DNA of 64,000 nucleotides from UBA7662 sp036787895. Lineage in GTDB: Bacteria > Bacteroidota > Bacteroidia > UBA7662. The position numbers and the translations under genes are program-made. The notes under the pieces were generated by a model, which did no database searches, was not told where the DNA came from, and worked only from the letters and a program-made list of their open reading frames with translations. This document shows, piece by piece, positions 44,862 through 53,939 of the stretch. Location: the NCBI GenBank assembly GCA_036787895.1, contig DAIQOK010000002.1, positions 124,001 through 188,000 on the forward strand, given 5' to 3'. The stretch's first letter is position 1; each line of letters starts with the position of its first letter.

Positions 44862-46491
44862 TTTTGTTGTTGCGTTCTACTTCGAGTTTTACGGTTTTAC
44901 CCTTTTCGAAAGCAGCCAGCGCTTTCATATACGACATCATATCACTAATGGTATAGTCGCCCAATTTGGTGATGATATCGCCGGCCAGCATGCCTGCAGC
45001 GTGACCTGGTTTACCTTCGGTAACACCATCTACTTTCACGCCTTTACCTTCATAAAAATAGTCGGGCATTACGCCTAAGGTTACTTTAAACCGGGGTGTA
45101 TTTCGGCTGTCTTCGTCGGCTGTTTTGGTGAAAACCAGTTTCTCATTTGACGGCAATTGTCCTATAATGCGAAGTATAAAGGCCACAACCTCGGCCTGAC
45201 CCTGATAATTCAGTTTATCGGCATCATCTTCGGGCTTGTGGTAATCGCGGTGTGTACCGGTAAAAAAGTGAAGTACAGGTATATTTTGCAGATAAAAGGA
45301 GGTGTGGTCTGATGAACCTGTGCCCGATTCGGTGGTTTTCAGCTGAAGGGGCCCGGCCTGACTTTCAACTACTTCTTTCCATAATGGCGAAGTGCCCACG
45401 CCGTGAACACCCAACTGCATGGTGCTACTGTCCAGTCGACCAATCATATCCATATTCAACATAGCAGTTACCTGGTCGATGGCAACGGTAGGGTTTTTTG
45501 CAAAATAAGCCGAGCCCAATAAGCCAAGTTCTTCGCCCGAAAAGGCAATAAAAAGGTAGTTAAACCGATCGTCGTTGCGCTTTTTAAGTTCACGAGCCAG
45601 CTCAATTAAGCCAGCTGTACCGGATGCATTATCGTCGGCACCATTATGAATGGCTTTTTTCGCAGTCGACAACGACCCACCGAGTGAGCCATCACCCAGG
45701 TGATCATAATGCGCACCTATGACGACGGTTAGTGGTGCGTTATTGTTGATCCAACCGGCCACATTATGACCCGTGGTGGTGGTTTTCCTTATTTCTGTCT
45801 TCAAACTAACCTCCATTGGTAGTTTTGAAGCAAGCGGTTTTTTCAAAAAGATTGCCGGCAAAGCAGCGGCTTGGGTGCGCCTGTCGAGCGGGTCGTTGGG
45901 CAAGGCATCTTCGGTTGAACCGGGATAAAAAACCACACCAATGGCACCCATTTTTTTGGCGAGCGAAATTTTCTGCTCCAGGGTGGCGTCAGCGCCAAAT
46001 TTACCATGGGGGTTGTTCCCATCGGGACTACCCAGGCGGATGAAAAATATTTTGCCTTCCAACTCTTTCCGGCCGGCATAATCGTCGTGTTTTAGGGAGC
46101 TATTTTGTATGCCATAACCAACATCCACCGGTTTGCCTTTTACGCTGCCGGTTGCAGTTATTGCCGGAACTGCATAGTCAGTGGCAAAACTCAGCTTTTC
46201 TTTATCAAATGCTACTACTGTACCTCCAAAGGTCTGTTTGGCCGTAAAAGTAAAAGGCTGCAACCAATTTCCATTTTCGCCGGCTGGTATTAAACCGATA
46301 TTTCTGAACTCTTGAACAATGTAATTCGCTGCCTTGGCTTCGCCGGTTGTACCTGTTAATCGCCCTGCCAGGCTATCGTCGGCGAGGTAGTAAACGTGGT
46401 AGCGTAATTTGGCGCTAAGCGCATTTAGGTCCTGAGCAACGACCTGAATGGCAAAGACGCCTAAGGCAAAGAGTAAGAATATTTTTTTCAT
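44836..46491 (-). CDS. Exported M28 aminopeptidase with PA and PDZ domains
   Basis: A 551-residue exported zinc peptidase. Signal peptide 1-20 (ends QVVAQ) is followed by a PA-like insert (about 100-230) and an M28 catalytic region. Zinc site residues are seen in GAHYDHLGDG (His/Asp), NGADDNASG (Asp), FSGEELGLLGS (general base and ligand Glu), NMDMIGR (Asp) and THRDYHKPEDD (His). A C-terminal PDZ domain (about 470-545, GHAAGMLAGDII) ends the protein. It is a second exported M28 in the window and overlaps both neighbours, TSUP upstream by 4 bp and tsaB downstream by 26 bp. Confidence 0.93.
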   Translation of the reverse strand: MKKIFLLFALGVFAIQVVAQDLNALSAKLRYHVYYLADDSLAGRLTGTTGEAKAANYIVQEFRNIGLIPAGENGNWLQPFTFTAKQTFGGTVVAFDKEKLSFATDYAVPAITATGSVKGKPVDVGYGIQNSSLKHDDYAGRKELEGKIFFIRLGSPDGNNPHGKFGADATLEQKISLAKKMGAIGVVFYPGSTEDALPNDPLDRRTQAAALPAIFLKKPLASKLPMEVSLKTEIRKTTTTGHNVAGWINNNAPLTVVIGAHYDHLGDGSLGGSLSTAKKAIHNGADDNASGTAGLIELARELKKRNDDRFNYLFIAFSGEELGLLGSAYFAKNPTVAIDQVTAMLNMDMIGRLDSSTMQLGVHGVGTSPLWKEVVESQAGPLQLKTTESGTGSSDHTSFYLQNIPVLHFFTGTHRDYHKPEDDADKLNYQGQAEVVAFILRIIGQLPSNEKLVFTKTADEDSRNTPRFKVTLGVMPDYFYEGKGVKVDGVTEGKPGHAAGMLAGDIITKLGDYTISDMMSYMKALAAFEKGKTVKLEVERNNKIVPLEVTF

Positions 46492-47309
46492 CCGAATATG
46501 CTAAAATTCATTTGCAAAATTACGACGATAAAGAAGAGAACGAATATAAGCTTCATTGTTCTGACTGAGACGATTTGAGCTAGCCGTACACCATAAGGCG
46601 CCGACAAAATCACCCCAATGGCCATAGGTAAGATGGCAGGCAGGGCTAAAAGGCCGATTTGCCAGTCGCTCACCCGCCAGGAAGGCAGTTGAAAGGAATA
46701 AAATGTTACTGTAGTCAATGCCATCATGGCAATTGCACCCAGAGAGATAGAAGAAGCCTTTTTTAGCGGATATTTGATCACATCAGCGAGCAGAGGCACC
46801 ATAATCACCCCGCCCCCAAGGCCGCTCATGGCCGATACAATACCACTTAGTGCGCCAACCAACACCAGTTTGGTTTTATCACCATGCTGTTGGCCTTCGC
46901 TGGTGAGTTTAGTTTTTCCAAAAATCAAACGTGCCATCAACGGCAGCAGCAGCAAAGTAAACAGCAAAGCGAACTGCTCTTTTTTATACCAGCTTAGTTG
47001 TTGCAGTCCAATCGACGTCATTAAAGCCGTGAACGCCCCCGCGCCACCGACCAAAAGGGTGTCGGCTAGATGAAAATTTTTGATTCGGATTTGTTTCCAG
47101 GAGCCGGATAATCCGGAAATCATGGTCAGAAACAAGGAATTCCCTATCACAAAAACCACAAACTCGCTGCCAAAGCCGGCATAAGCCGCATAGTAGGCTG
47201 TGAGAACAGGTACATACACTGTGCCTCCACCCACGCCTAAAAATCCTCCGATTAAACCACTCAACAGGCCGAAGAGCAGAAAAATCAGGAGCTGGCTCAG
47301 CTCAGGCAA
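46488..47309 (-). CDS. TSUP/TauE-SafE family membrane transporter
   Basis: A 273-residue inner-membrane protein with about eight hydrophobic segments. The repeated GxxGGxxGxGGG motifs are visible twice (GLIGGFLGVGGGTVYVPVL near 19-37 and GIVSAMSGLGGGVIMVPLL near 155-173), as expected for the duplicated TSUP fold. Relatives export sulfite, sulfoacetate or thiosulfate; the substrate here is unknown. The start is a TTG at 47309, two bases after the S41 stop, since no ATG precedes the first helix. It ends in a 4-bp overlap with the M28 gene. Confidence 0.88.
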   Translation of the reverse strand: MPELSQLLIFLLFGLLSGLIGGFLGVGGGTVYVPVLTAYYAAYAGFGSEFVVFVIGNSLFLTMISGLSGSWKQIRIKNFHLADTLLVGGAGAFTALMTSIGLQQLSWYKKEQFALLFTLLLLPLMARLIFGKTKLTSEGQQHGDKTKLVLVGALSGIVSAMSGLGGGVIMVPLLADVIKYPLKKASSISLGAIAMMALTTVTFYSFQLPSWRVSDWQIGLLALPAILPMAIGVILSAPYGVRLAQIVSVRTMKLIFVLFFIVVILQMNFSIFG

Positions 47310-47311
47310 AA

Positions 47312-48982
47312 TCAGTTAGGTTTTAGAATACTGGCGTAACGTTTGGCGTCCGAAAGTATGTCGATGGCTTCCTTAATTTCTGGATCACTGCGGAAAGCGG
47401 CACGTGTTCGGCCTTGCTGATAATAATATCGTGATACTATTTCCTGCTCCAGGAAGGACACGATTTCAGCTTTGTGCTTACGTACATCCAATTCCTTGTC
47501 GTGCTTTTGTTTGGCTTTCATGGCTTCATAGTCGGCCTGAATGGCTTCAAAATATTTCTCCTTTACCGCCTTTTCCTTAAAATCGTCCAGGGCCTTTTCA
47601 CTCTCTGTTGTATAGTCGTAGTCCTTTTCCTTAATAAATGCCAGAAAATCCTCATATTCCGCATCCGACATCTTATAGTCTTCCGGCTTCGGTAAAACCG
47701 GATTCACCGAACGATATAGGGTAGCATAATCGAAAATATGGCGACGAATCAATAATGAAGCGGTGATATTGCTTACATTTCTGTTGTCAAGCGGCACATC
47801 CGGACTAACCCCGCCGGCATCGTAAACTACCCGACCATTTTTGGTTTTGAAGGCCACACGCAGTGAATCAGCCTTTTTCACCGGTCGGTTCTGGGCATCC
47901 TTTTCTGAATAGTCGATGGCCTGAATACAACGACCACTGGGGATATAATACTTGGCCGTTGTGATTTTCACCTGGGTGTTATAGGTCAACGGACGAACGG
48001 TTTGTACGAGGCCTTTGCCGAAAGACTTCTGTCCTATAACTACCCCTCTGTCGTAATCCTGTATCACGCCTGATACAATCTCCGAAGCCGAAGCCGAGGA
48101 GCCATCGATCAAAACGACGATAGGCATATTCAAATCGAGTGGTTCGTGGTAGGTACGGTAACTTTTGTCCCATTCTTTCACTTTGCCCTTGGTATCGACT
48201 ACCAAACTGCCTTTGGGAATAAAAATACCGCTGATGCGGATGGCTTCATCAAGCGAGCCACCGAGGTTGCCGCGCAAGTCGAAGACCAATTTTTTCATGC
48301 CTTGCCCTTTGAGTTTGTTAATTGCAGCGATCACTTCGTTACCGGCATTGGTACGGAAGCCACTCAGATTTACATAACCCACTTCTTTATCGAGCATACC
48401 GGCATAACTCACACTTTCCACCTTAATCTCCTGGCGGGTGAGCACCTTATCGATAGGTAGTTTTTCACCAAGTCGCTGAATTTTCACCTTCACTTCGGTA
48501 TTCGGCTGGCCTTTAAGCAACTTGCTTACGTCGTCGGTGCTTTTGCCTTTCACTGGCTTACCATCAATTTCGAGCAGTAAATCGCCGGCCCTTAAATCGG
48601 CTTTCTGTGCCGGAAAGTTCTCATAGGGATCGGCTATGATGACGTCATCCTCCTTTTTGGAGATGAGCGCACCGATACCGCCATACTGACCGGTAGTCAT
48701 GAAGCGGAAATCTTCCATCTCCGATTCAGAGATATAGTCGGTATACGGATCCAGACTTTTGAGCATGGCATCAATGCCGGTGCGCATAAACTTAGCCGGC
48801 TCAATTTCATCTACATAATAGGTGTTCACCTCCCGGTAAAGCGAAGCGAATATTTCGATGTTTTTAGACAGCTCGAAATAGTCGGTGACAAACGAAAAAG
48901 TGAAAAAGCTGCCTAAAACCACGGCAGCAAAGACCAACATCCTGCCACTACGCAGGCGAATTTGTGACAACCAATTCTTCAT
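47312..48982 (-). CDS. S41-family C-terminal processing protease
   Basis: A 556-residue membrane-anchored serine protease. An N-terminal helix (about 14-34) anchors it in the inner membrane. A PDZ domain spans about 85-175 (TGQYGGIGALI, LRAGDLLLEIDGKPV). The catalytic domain carries LVFDLRGNLGGSL and the Ser-Lys dyad, Ser298 in GSSASASEIVSG and Lys323 in FGKGLVQT, 25 residues apart as in CtpB. The charged C-terminal segment (about 440-556) is longer than in CtpA. It processes or degrades periplasmic proteins. It follows yidD by 13 bp. Confidence 0.95.
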   Translation of the reverse strand: MKNWLSQIRLRSGRMLVFAAVVLGSFFTFSFVTDYFELSKNIEIFASLYREVNTYYVDEIEPAKFMRTGIDAMLKSLDPYTDYISESEMEDFRFMTTGQYGGIGALISKKEDDVIIADPYENFPAQKADLRAGDLLLEIDGKPVKGKSTDDVSKLLKGQPNTEVKVKIQRLGEKLPIDKVLTRQEIKVESVSYAGMLDKEVGYVNLSGFRTNAGNEVIAAINKLKGQGMKKLVFDLRGNLGGSLDEAIRISGIFIPKGSLVVDTKGKVKEWDKSYRTYHEPLDLNMPIVVLIDGSSASASEIVSGVIQDYDRGVVIGQKSFGKGLVQTVRPLTYNTQVKITTAKYYIPSGRCIQAIDYSEKDAQNRPVKKADSLRVAFKTKNGRVVYDAGGVSPDVPLDNRNVSNITASLLIRRHIFDYATLYRSVNPVLPKPEDYKMSDAEYEDFLAFIKEKDYDYTTESEKALDDFKEKAVKEKYFEAIQADYEAMKAKQKHDKELDVRKHKAEIVSFLEQEIVSRYYYQQGRTRAAFRSDPEIKEAIDILSDAKRYASILKPN

Positions 48983-48995
48983 AAACTAATTTTTT

Positions 48996-49205
48996 TTAAG
49001 GTACCGGGTCATGACCATGGCCACCCCAGGGATGACAACGACTGATCCGGCGGATTGTTAGCCAACCGCCTTTAAAAAAACCATAACGTTGAATCGCCGC
49101 TATTCCATAAGCCGAGCAAGTAGGATGGTACCGGCAGGCATTAGGCAATAGTGGCGAAAGCAGGACCTGATAGAGTTTAATCAGGCCAATCAACAGGTAT
49201 TTCAA
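48996..49205 (-). CDS. yidD: Membrane protein insertion efficiency factor YidD
   Basis: A 69-residue protein. An N-terminal amphipathic stretch (KLYQVLLSPLL) is followed by the conserved core CRYHPTCSAYGIAAIQRYG and the basic-aromatic end SRCHPWGGHG. YidD helps YidC insert membrane proteins. The start is TTG at 49205, overlapping the rnpA stop by 4 bp, the classic rnpA-yidD coupling. yidC is not in the window. Confidence 0.95.
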   Translation of the reverse strand: MKYLLIGLIKLYQVLLSPLLPNACRYHPTCSAYGIAAIQRYGFFKGGWLTIRRISRCHPWGGHGHDPVP

Positions 49206-49594
49206 GGAGCAGTTGGATTCAGGGCATCCAGCAATCGATGTAGCGCATACACCAATTGTTTCTCAAGAAACGCATAGTCGCGGATATCTTTTGCCGAATA
49301 GCTAACTAAAAATACGACTTGTTTATTGCTCCGGATGAGTTCCTCGTAAAATTTAGCTTTGTTTAACCGGTAAGCCTCCTTGAGGCGCCTCCTGATGAGA
49401 TTCCGGTCGGTCGCATTTTTAAACCGCCGCTTGGGCACCGAAAAAACTACTTGCGCTGGAAAAGGCAAGCTGCCGTCGGTGATTTCAAGCAAATGTATGG
49501 CAAATGGAAAAACAAAAAAGGAAGAACCACTGGTAAACAGGGCATCCAAATAGGATTTCCTGCAGAGTCGTTCTTCCTTTTTGAAGGTCAACAT
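49202..49594 (-). CDS. rnpA: Ribonuclease P protein component
   Basis: A 130-residue basic protein that binds RNase P RNA and helps 5' maturation of pre-tRNA. The RNR signature is present as KNATDRNLIRRRLKEAYR (about 60-77), with the preceding strand VVFSVPKRRF. It lies between rpmH (33 bp upstream) and yidD (4-bp overlap), the conserved order of bacterial chromosomes near the origin. Confidence 0.95.
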   Translation of the reverse strand: MLTFKKEERLCRKSYLDALFTSGSSFFVFPFAIHLLEITDGSLPFPAQVVFSVPKRRFKNATDRNLIRRRLKEAYRLNKAKFYEELIRSNKQVVFLVSYSAKDIRDYAFLEKQLVYALHRLLDALNPTAP

Positions 49595-49627
49595 GGCTGT
49601 AAGCGCCCGGGTAGACGCAGCCTATAA

Positions 49628-49786
49628 TTAGGCCTTATGGCGCTTCTCGCTCGAAACTGAAAGCTTCTTGCGGCCTTTACCACGACGACGTGCCAATACA
49701 GCGCGTCCGTTTGCAGTTGCCATACGGTTACGAAAACCGTGCTTATTTCTTCTCTTCCGTACAGATGGTTGGAAAGTCCTTTTCAT
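49628..49786 (-). CDS. rpmH: Ribosomal protein L34
   Basis: A 52-residue protein of the large ribosomal subunit. The frame reads MKRTFQPSVRKRRNKHGFR, then NGRAVLARRRGKGRKKLS, the full L34 signature, ending EKRHKA. It was found by direct reading. It is first in the rpmH-rnpA-yidD run and preceded by a strong Bacteroidota-type promoter. Confidence 0.97.
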   Translation of the reverse strand: MKRTFQPSVRKRRNKHGFRNRMATANGRAVLARRRGKGRKKLSVSSEKRHKA

Positions 49787-49811
49787 CGCCGCTCGTTTTT
49801 AAACAGGACTG

Positions 49812-49842
49812 CAAATATAGAAGTCTGAAAACAATATCCCAA
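49812..49842 (-). promoter_or_regulatory. Promoter of rpmH
   Basis: On the minus strand TTG, 20 bp, TATATTTG, the latter an exact TAnnTTTG match, 25 bp before the rpmH ATG. The layout fits the phylum's housekeeping promoters, and the high expression of L34 is expected. Confidence 0.6.
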
Positions 49843-49945
49843 GTCGATTCTCAAAATTAACCGAAATAAATGGTCAGCTACCTGAAAAAAACAGCTTAGC
49901 TCTCCCTAACTTCTGCTAAATCTGAATTCTTCGTAGTTTAACACC

Positions 49946-50269
49946 ATGTTATATGCGCCTTTGAAAGCCGAGCAGGTCAAGCAGTTGCACCGAACGTTTA
50001 AGGACTTGTGCCACGAAAACCGTTTGCGCATCATCTCTCTGTTGATGGAAATTCCAGAGCTTCATGTAACCGATTTGGTCGAAAAACTCCAGCTCGATCA
50101 GGCCTTGGTATCCCACCACCTTAAGCTCTTGTCGCGTTCAAAAATCATTCAAATACGCCGCGATGGCAAGTTCAGCTATTACCGCATCAATCAACAAAAA
50201 ATGCTCGGATTGATTACCGCATTACACTTTTTGAAGCACGACAACCAGGCCTTAAAGACAAAAGTCTGA
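49946..50269 (+). CDS. ArsR-family winged-helix regulator (second)
   Basis: A 107-residue regulator. FKDLCHENRLRIISLLM (about 15-31) and the recognition helix QALVSHHLKLLSRSKIIQIRRDGKFSYYRIN (about 53-83) define the ArsR fold. No metal-binding Cys pair is visible. It is alone and divergent from rpmH; no clear palindrome lies upstream. It ends facing the lpdA terminator. Confidence 0.88.
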   Translation: MLYAPLKAEQVKQLHRTFKDLCHENRLRIISLLMEIPELHVTDLVEKLQLDQALVSHHLKLLSRSKIIQIRRDGKFSYYRINQQKMLGLITALHFLKHDNQALKTKV

Positions 50270-50330
50270 AATTTTAATAGTCACAGCCCATTTAGGTTCA
50301 GCACCACATCATCACCTCAACCTGGGAATT

Positions 50331-50367
50331 CAAAAAAAAGAGCCACTCCTTTGCAGCAGTGGCTCTT
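50331..50367 (-). terminator. Terminator of lpdA
   Basis: Stem aagagccact/agtggctctt (50338-50347 with 50358-50367), loop of 10 nt, followed on the minus strand by a run of T (complement of 50332-50339). It is 16 bp after the lpdA stop. The hairpin may also stop the convergent ArsR transcript, but its T run is weaker in that direction. Confidence 0.88.
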
Positions 50368-50382
50368 CTAAAAGAGGTAGAC

Positions 50383-51771
50383 CTAGAGGTGAATTACTTC
50401 GCCGTAGGCAGCAGCAGCGGCTTCCATCACGGCTTCACTCATGGTTGGATGCGGGTGAACGGCTTTGATGATTTCGTGGCCCGTAGTTTCGAGTTTGCGG
50501 GCTACAACTACTTCGGCTATCATTTCGGTTACGTTGGCGCCGATCATGTGGGCACCGAGGAACTCACCGTATTTGGCGTCGAAAATTACTTTCACAAAAC
50601 CATCTTTGGCACCGGCAGCGCTGGCTTTTCCTGAGGCGCTGAAGGGGAATTTACCGACTTTGATTTCGTAACCGGCTTCTTTGGCAGCTTTTTCGGTCAT
50701 GCCAACGGAGGCAATCTCCGGTGAGCAATAGGTACAGCCAGGTATGTTGCCATAATCGAGTGGCTCGGGGTGGTGACCGGCGATTTTTTCGACACAGATA
50801 ATGCCTTCGGCAGAGGCTACGTGGGCCAAGGCCGGACCTTTCACCACATCACCGATGGCGTAATAGCCGGGGATATTGGTCTGGTAAAATTCGTTGGTGA
50901 CAATTTTGCCTTTGTCGGTGGCTATGCCGGTGGTTTCGAGACCCAGGTTTTCGATATTGGCAACTACACCCGCAGCACTGAGAACAATCTCGGCTTCGAG
51001 TGTGATTTCACCATTGGGGGTTTTTACCCGGGCTTTGCAAAGGGCACCACTGGTATCAACAGCTTCCACACTTGAATTGGTGTGGATTTCGATGCCGTTC
51101 TTTTTGTAGATTTTTTCGAGGGCTTTGGAAACGTCTTCGTCTTCGACAGGCACGATGTTCGGCATAAACTCGACTATGGTCACTTTCGTACCGAGTGTGC
51201 TGTAGAAATAGGCAAACTCCACCCCTATGGCGCCTGAACCAATGACGAGCATGGATTTAGGCTGTTTTTCGAGGCTCATCGCCTTTCGGTATTCGATGAT
51301 TTTTTTGCCATCGATGGGGATGTTAGGCAAAGCGCGGGCACGACCGCCGGTAGCGATGATGATGTGTTGGGCGCTAATTTCCGATTTGGTGCCATCGGCT
51401 GCCGTAACTTCCACCTTTTTGCCTGGTTTCACCAGGGCGGTTCCCATGACGACATCAATTTTGTTCTTTTTCATCAGAAAACCAATGCCTTTGCTCATAC
51501 CGTCGGCAACGCCACGACTGCGTTTGATGATGGCCTCAAAATTAGAGCTGGCCTCGGTTACATTGATGCCATAATCGGCAGCGTGCTGGATATATTCGAA
51601 TACATTGGCACTTTTGAGGAGGGCTTTGGTAGGTATACAACCCCAGTTGAGGCAAATGCCGCCCAGCGATTCCCGCTCAACGACCGCCGTTTTCAGGCCC
51701 AATTGTGAAGCGCGGATAGCCGCCACATAACCACCGGGACCGCCACCAATCACAAGCACATCGTAATTCAT
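50383..51771 (-). CDS. lpdA: Dihydrolipoyl dehydrogenase
   Basis: A 462-residue FAD enzyme (E3) shared by pyruvate and 2-oxoglutarate dehydrogenase complexes and the glycine cleavage system. FAD-binding VIGGGPGGYVAA is at the start, the redox disulfide lies in GGICLNWGCIPTKAL (about 36-50), the NAD site is VIGSGAIGVEFA, and the C-terminal HPHPTMSEAVMEAA carries the catalytic His. The open frame reaches 51891, but ATG 51771 (MNYDVLVIGGG) is the family start. It is monocistronic with a strong terminator. Confidence 0.97.
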   Translation of the reverse strand: MNYDVLVIGGGPGGYVAAIRASQLGLKTAVVERESLGGICLNWGCIPTKALLKSANVFEYIQHAADYGINVTEASSNFEAIIKRSRGVADGMSKGIGFLMKKNKIDVVMGTALVKPGKKVEVTAADGTKSEISAQHIIIATGGRARALPNIPIDGKKIIEYRKAMSLEKQPKSMLVIGSGAIGVEFAYFYSTLGTKVTIVEFMPNIVPVEDEDVSKALEKIYKKNGIEIHTNSSVEAVDTSGALCKARVKTPNGEITLEAEIVLSAAGVVANIENLGLETTGIATDKGKIVTNEFYQTNIPGYYAIGDVVKGPALAHVASAEGIICVEKIAGHHPEPLDYGNIPGCTYCSPEIASVGMTEKAAKEAGYEIKVGKFPFSASGKASAAGAKDGFVKVIFDAKYGEFLGAHMIGANVTEMIAEVVVARKLETTGHEIIKAVHPHPTMSEAVMEAAAAAYGEVIHL

Positions 51772-52039
51772 AAGTAGATTTTTAAAGCGGCTGCAAGATA
51801 GGGCATTTGGGCGAAAACTTGGAAAAAGTAGCTTGAGAAGTCCTGCTGTCGGTTCATTAACCAAGATGGTTGATGCAGTCTTAATGCACAAAGCAAAACC
51901 AAAATATGAGCTTCACTTGTTGACAGTCCACAGACCATGTTCGATTTATGATGTTCAAAGACGCATTAGGTTCGATAATTTGTCGTCTACAGCTGAAAAT
52001 AAGCTTGGTGTTTGGCACCAATACTGCGCTAAATTATGC

Positions 52040-53431
52040 ATGAGAATCACCCAACTTCTGCTCATCAGCTTTATCTACACGCTTACGCCTTTTCAAAAAT
52101 TATTCGCCCAGGATTTCTGGCAATCCAGCGGTTTTATTTCTGCTTCTATGGCACCCACTTTTTGTATCAAGCACAGTACAGCCAATGACGTGCTGCTGGT
52201 AGGTACTTTAGGTGAAGGCCTCTGGCGAAGCATCGACGGCGGCCAAAACTGGCAGCAAGTTTTCAGTGGCCCTGAGGCTAATTATGTATACAGTCTTGAA
52301 CGTTACAACAACCTCTGGTGGGCAGGTACCGATGGCGGCATTCTTCGCTCCAGCGATGACGGCCAACACTGGACTTTTGAAGCCTTAGCAACGACCGACC
52401 CGGTAATGGACCTGCTTTATACCCCCGAAGGTTCACTTTATGCTGCTACTACCGATTTTTGGTCGGGCGAATTAAGTGGTTCCGGCATATTTCGCTCCAA
52501 CGATGGCGGAAGTCAATGGTTCAGTGTAAATCAAGGGCTCGCATCGACTGCCGTTCGTTTTTTGGCACGAAGTAGCAATGGCCGACTTTTCGCCGCGCTC
52601 ACCGGAAATAGCCCCCAGGGTGAAGCAGTAAGTCTGGCTTATTCCGACAATGGCGGTGCCAGCTGGCAAAATAACCCCCTACGCATTCGAAGTGGCAATG
52701 ATTCCTTTCCGGCACCTGTCCGCGCCATGGAGTGGCACGCTCTGGTGGTTGCCCCCGACGACAGCTTATGGATCTCTTTCCATGGCACCTATGATGATGG
52801 TCAAAATGGTAGCTTCGGGGTAGAATTTATGGCCGTTACAAGTCATCATCTACCCTATTGGATTATTCCCCGCGCCCTCACACCTTCGGCCTGGTGGTGG
52901 ATGCAACCCGGGTTAGCAGGTATTTTTTTTACCCAAAATGGCTGCCAACTCGGATCCTGGCAAGGAGTAGCACGTGGAGGCCCTTGGCTTAAAAGTGTGG
53001 GTCAAAATAATTTTCGAAATATCAAAAGCGGCATAATACCTTCAACTGATGGCTGGCATTTTAACCGTTTTACCGAAGATGGAGGTGGGCGTATTTATGC
53101 CATTCAGCCCTGGGAACCTGGCGTATATTTCAGCGATTCACTGCGGCACAGTCCTTTAGCCCTCGCCCCATCAAACACTTTCGAAACTCTAAAGCTGGGT
53201 CCCAACCCAAGCCCCGATCTGCTTTATCTCTCCTTCAATTGTAGCGCTACCTCAACCGTATTTTACCAGATAAACAATATGCAGGGACAAAATGTCGTGT
53301 CTGGTAGCTGGCCGGCACAGCCGCAAAATGAGGTGCAAATAGATGTGAGCAAGCTGGCCCCCAGCACCTATTTGCTGCAATTACGTCAAGACCAGCGCTT
53401 CGAAAACCGGCGAATAATTGTGGCGCGATAA
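52040..53431 (+). CDS. Secreted Asp-box beta-propeller protein with T9SS sorting domain
   Basis: A 463-residue exported protein from ATG 52040 (the upstream frame to 51833 is not protein-like). A signal peptide (about 1-24, ends KLFAQ) is followed by a region with repeated Asp-box motifs (SIDGGQNW, SSDDGQHW, SNDGGSQW, SDNGGASW; about 65-220) that mark a beta-propeller of the sialidase/photosystem-assembly kind. A short T9SS domain (about 380-463, LKLGPNPSPD, YQINNMQGQNV, LAPSTYLLQL) ends it. No sialidase Arg triad or enzyme site was identified, so binding or recognition is more likely. Confidence 0.87.
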   Translation: MRITQLLLISFIYTLTPFQKLFAQDFWQSSGFISASMAPTFCIKHSTANDVLLVGTLGEGLWRSIDGGQNWQQVFSGPEANYVYSLERYNNLWWAGTDGGILRSSDDGQHWTFEALATTDPVMDLLYTPEGSLYAATTDFWSGELSGSGIFRSNDGGSQWFSVNQGLASTAVRFLARSSNGRLFAALTGNSPQGEAVSLAYSDNGGASWQNNPLRIRSGNDSFPAPVRAMEWHALVVAPDDSLWISFHGTYDDGQNGSFGVEFMAVTSHHLPYWIIPRALTPSAWWWMQPGLAGIFFTQNGCQLGSWQGVARGGPWLKSVGQNNFRNIKSGIIPSTDGWHFNRFTEDGGGRIYAIQPWEPGVYFSDSLRHSPLALAPSNTFETLKLGPNPSPDLLYLSFNCSATSTVFYQINNMQGQNVVSGSWPAQPQNEVQIDVSKLAPSTYLLQLRQDQRFENRRIIVAR

Positions 53432-53443
53432 GGGCATTTATAG

Positions 53444-53476
53444 TTGACAGCAGATTGCAACGAATTCACTAATTTG
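53444..53476 (+). promoter_or_regulatory. Candidate promoter of the DUF2147 gene
   Basis: TTG at 53444-53446, 23 bp, then TAATTTG at 53470-53476, 19 bp before the ATG. The -7 box lacks one T of the TAnnTTTG consensus. Confidence 0.35.
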
Positions 53477-53495
53477 CATCAACTAAACCCCAGGC

Positions 53496-53939
53496 ATGCG
53501 TCTCCGAATTCTGCTTCCTTTGCTGTTGATCAGCACTTTTCTGATGAGTCAGGATAACAAAGAAACACTCATTCTTGGCACCTGGCTCAACGTAAAACAA
53601 ACTGCCCATATCCGCATTGAGCAGGTGAACAACAAAATTCAAGGCAAAATTGTGTGGCTCAAACATCCCCTCGACGACAAAGGCCAACCGCTTACCGACA
53701 TTAACAATCCTGATAAAAAGAAAAGACAAAATCCGGTGCTCGGTTTATACGTCCTCAAAGGATTCACTTACTCGGGCAATGGCAAATGGGAAGGTGGCAC
53801 CATCTATTCGCCTGAATTGGGCAAGGTATACGACTGCGAAATCAGCATTAGCGACCCCAACAAACTCGAGGTACGTGGCTTTATCGGTGTTTCACTCGTA
53901 GGCCGCACCGACATCTGGACGCGCGTAAAAACGCACTAG
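53496..53939 (+). CDS. Exported DUF2147-family protein
   Basis: A 147-residue protein with a signal peptide (about 1-19). The body follows the DUF2147 pattern: GTWLNVKQTAHIRIEQ, GKIVWLKHPLDDKGQPLTDINNPD, GLYVLKGFTYSGNGKWEGGTIYSPELGKVYDCEIS and a Trp near the end. It is a small beta-barrel-like fold common in Bacteroidota and Proteobacteria with no assigned biochemical role. The last 4 bp overlap the convergent PAP2 gene. Confidence 0.9.
   Translation: MRLRILLPLLLISTFLMSQDNKETLILGTWLNVKQTAHIRIEQVNNKIQGKIVWLKHPLDDKGQPLTDINNPDKKKRQNPVLGLYVLKGFTYSGNGKWEGGTIYSPELGKVYDCEISISDPNKLEVRGFIGVSLVGRTDIWTRVKTH

Noticed and set aside
51771..51891. 40-residue N-terminal extension of LpdA
   Set aside because: The family begins at the FAD-binding strand a few residues after ATG 51771.
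51833..52039. Upstream extension of the Asp-box protein to 51833
   Set aside because: The sequence before ATG 52040 has no signal-peptide character and overlaps the lpdA upstream region; the signal peptide starts at 52040.
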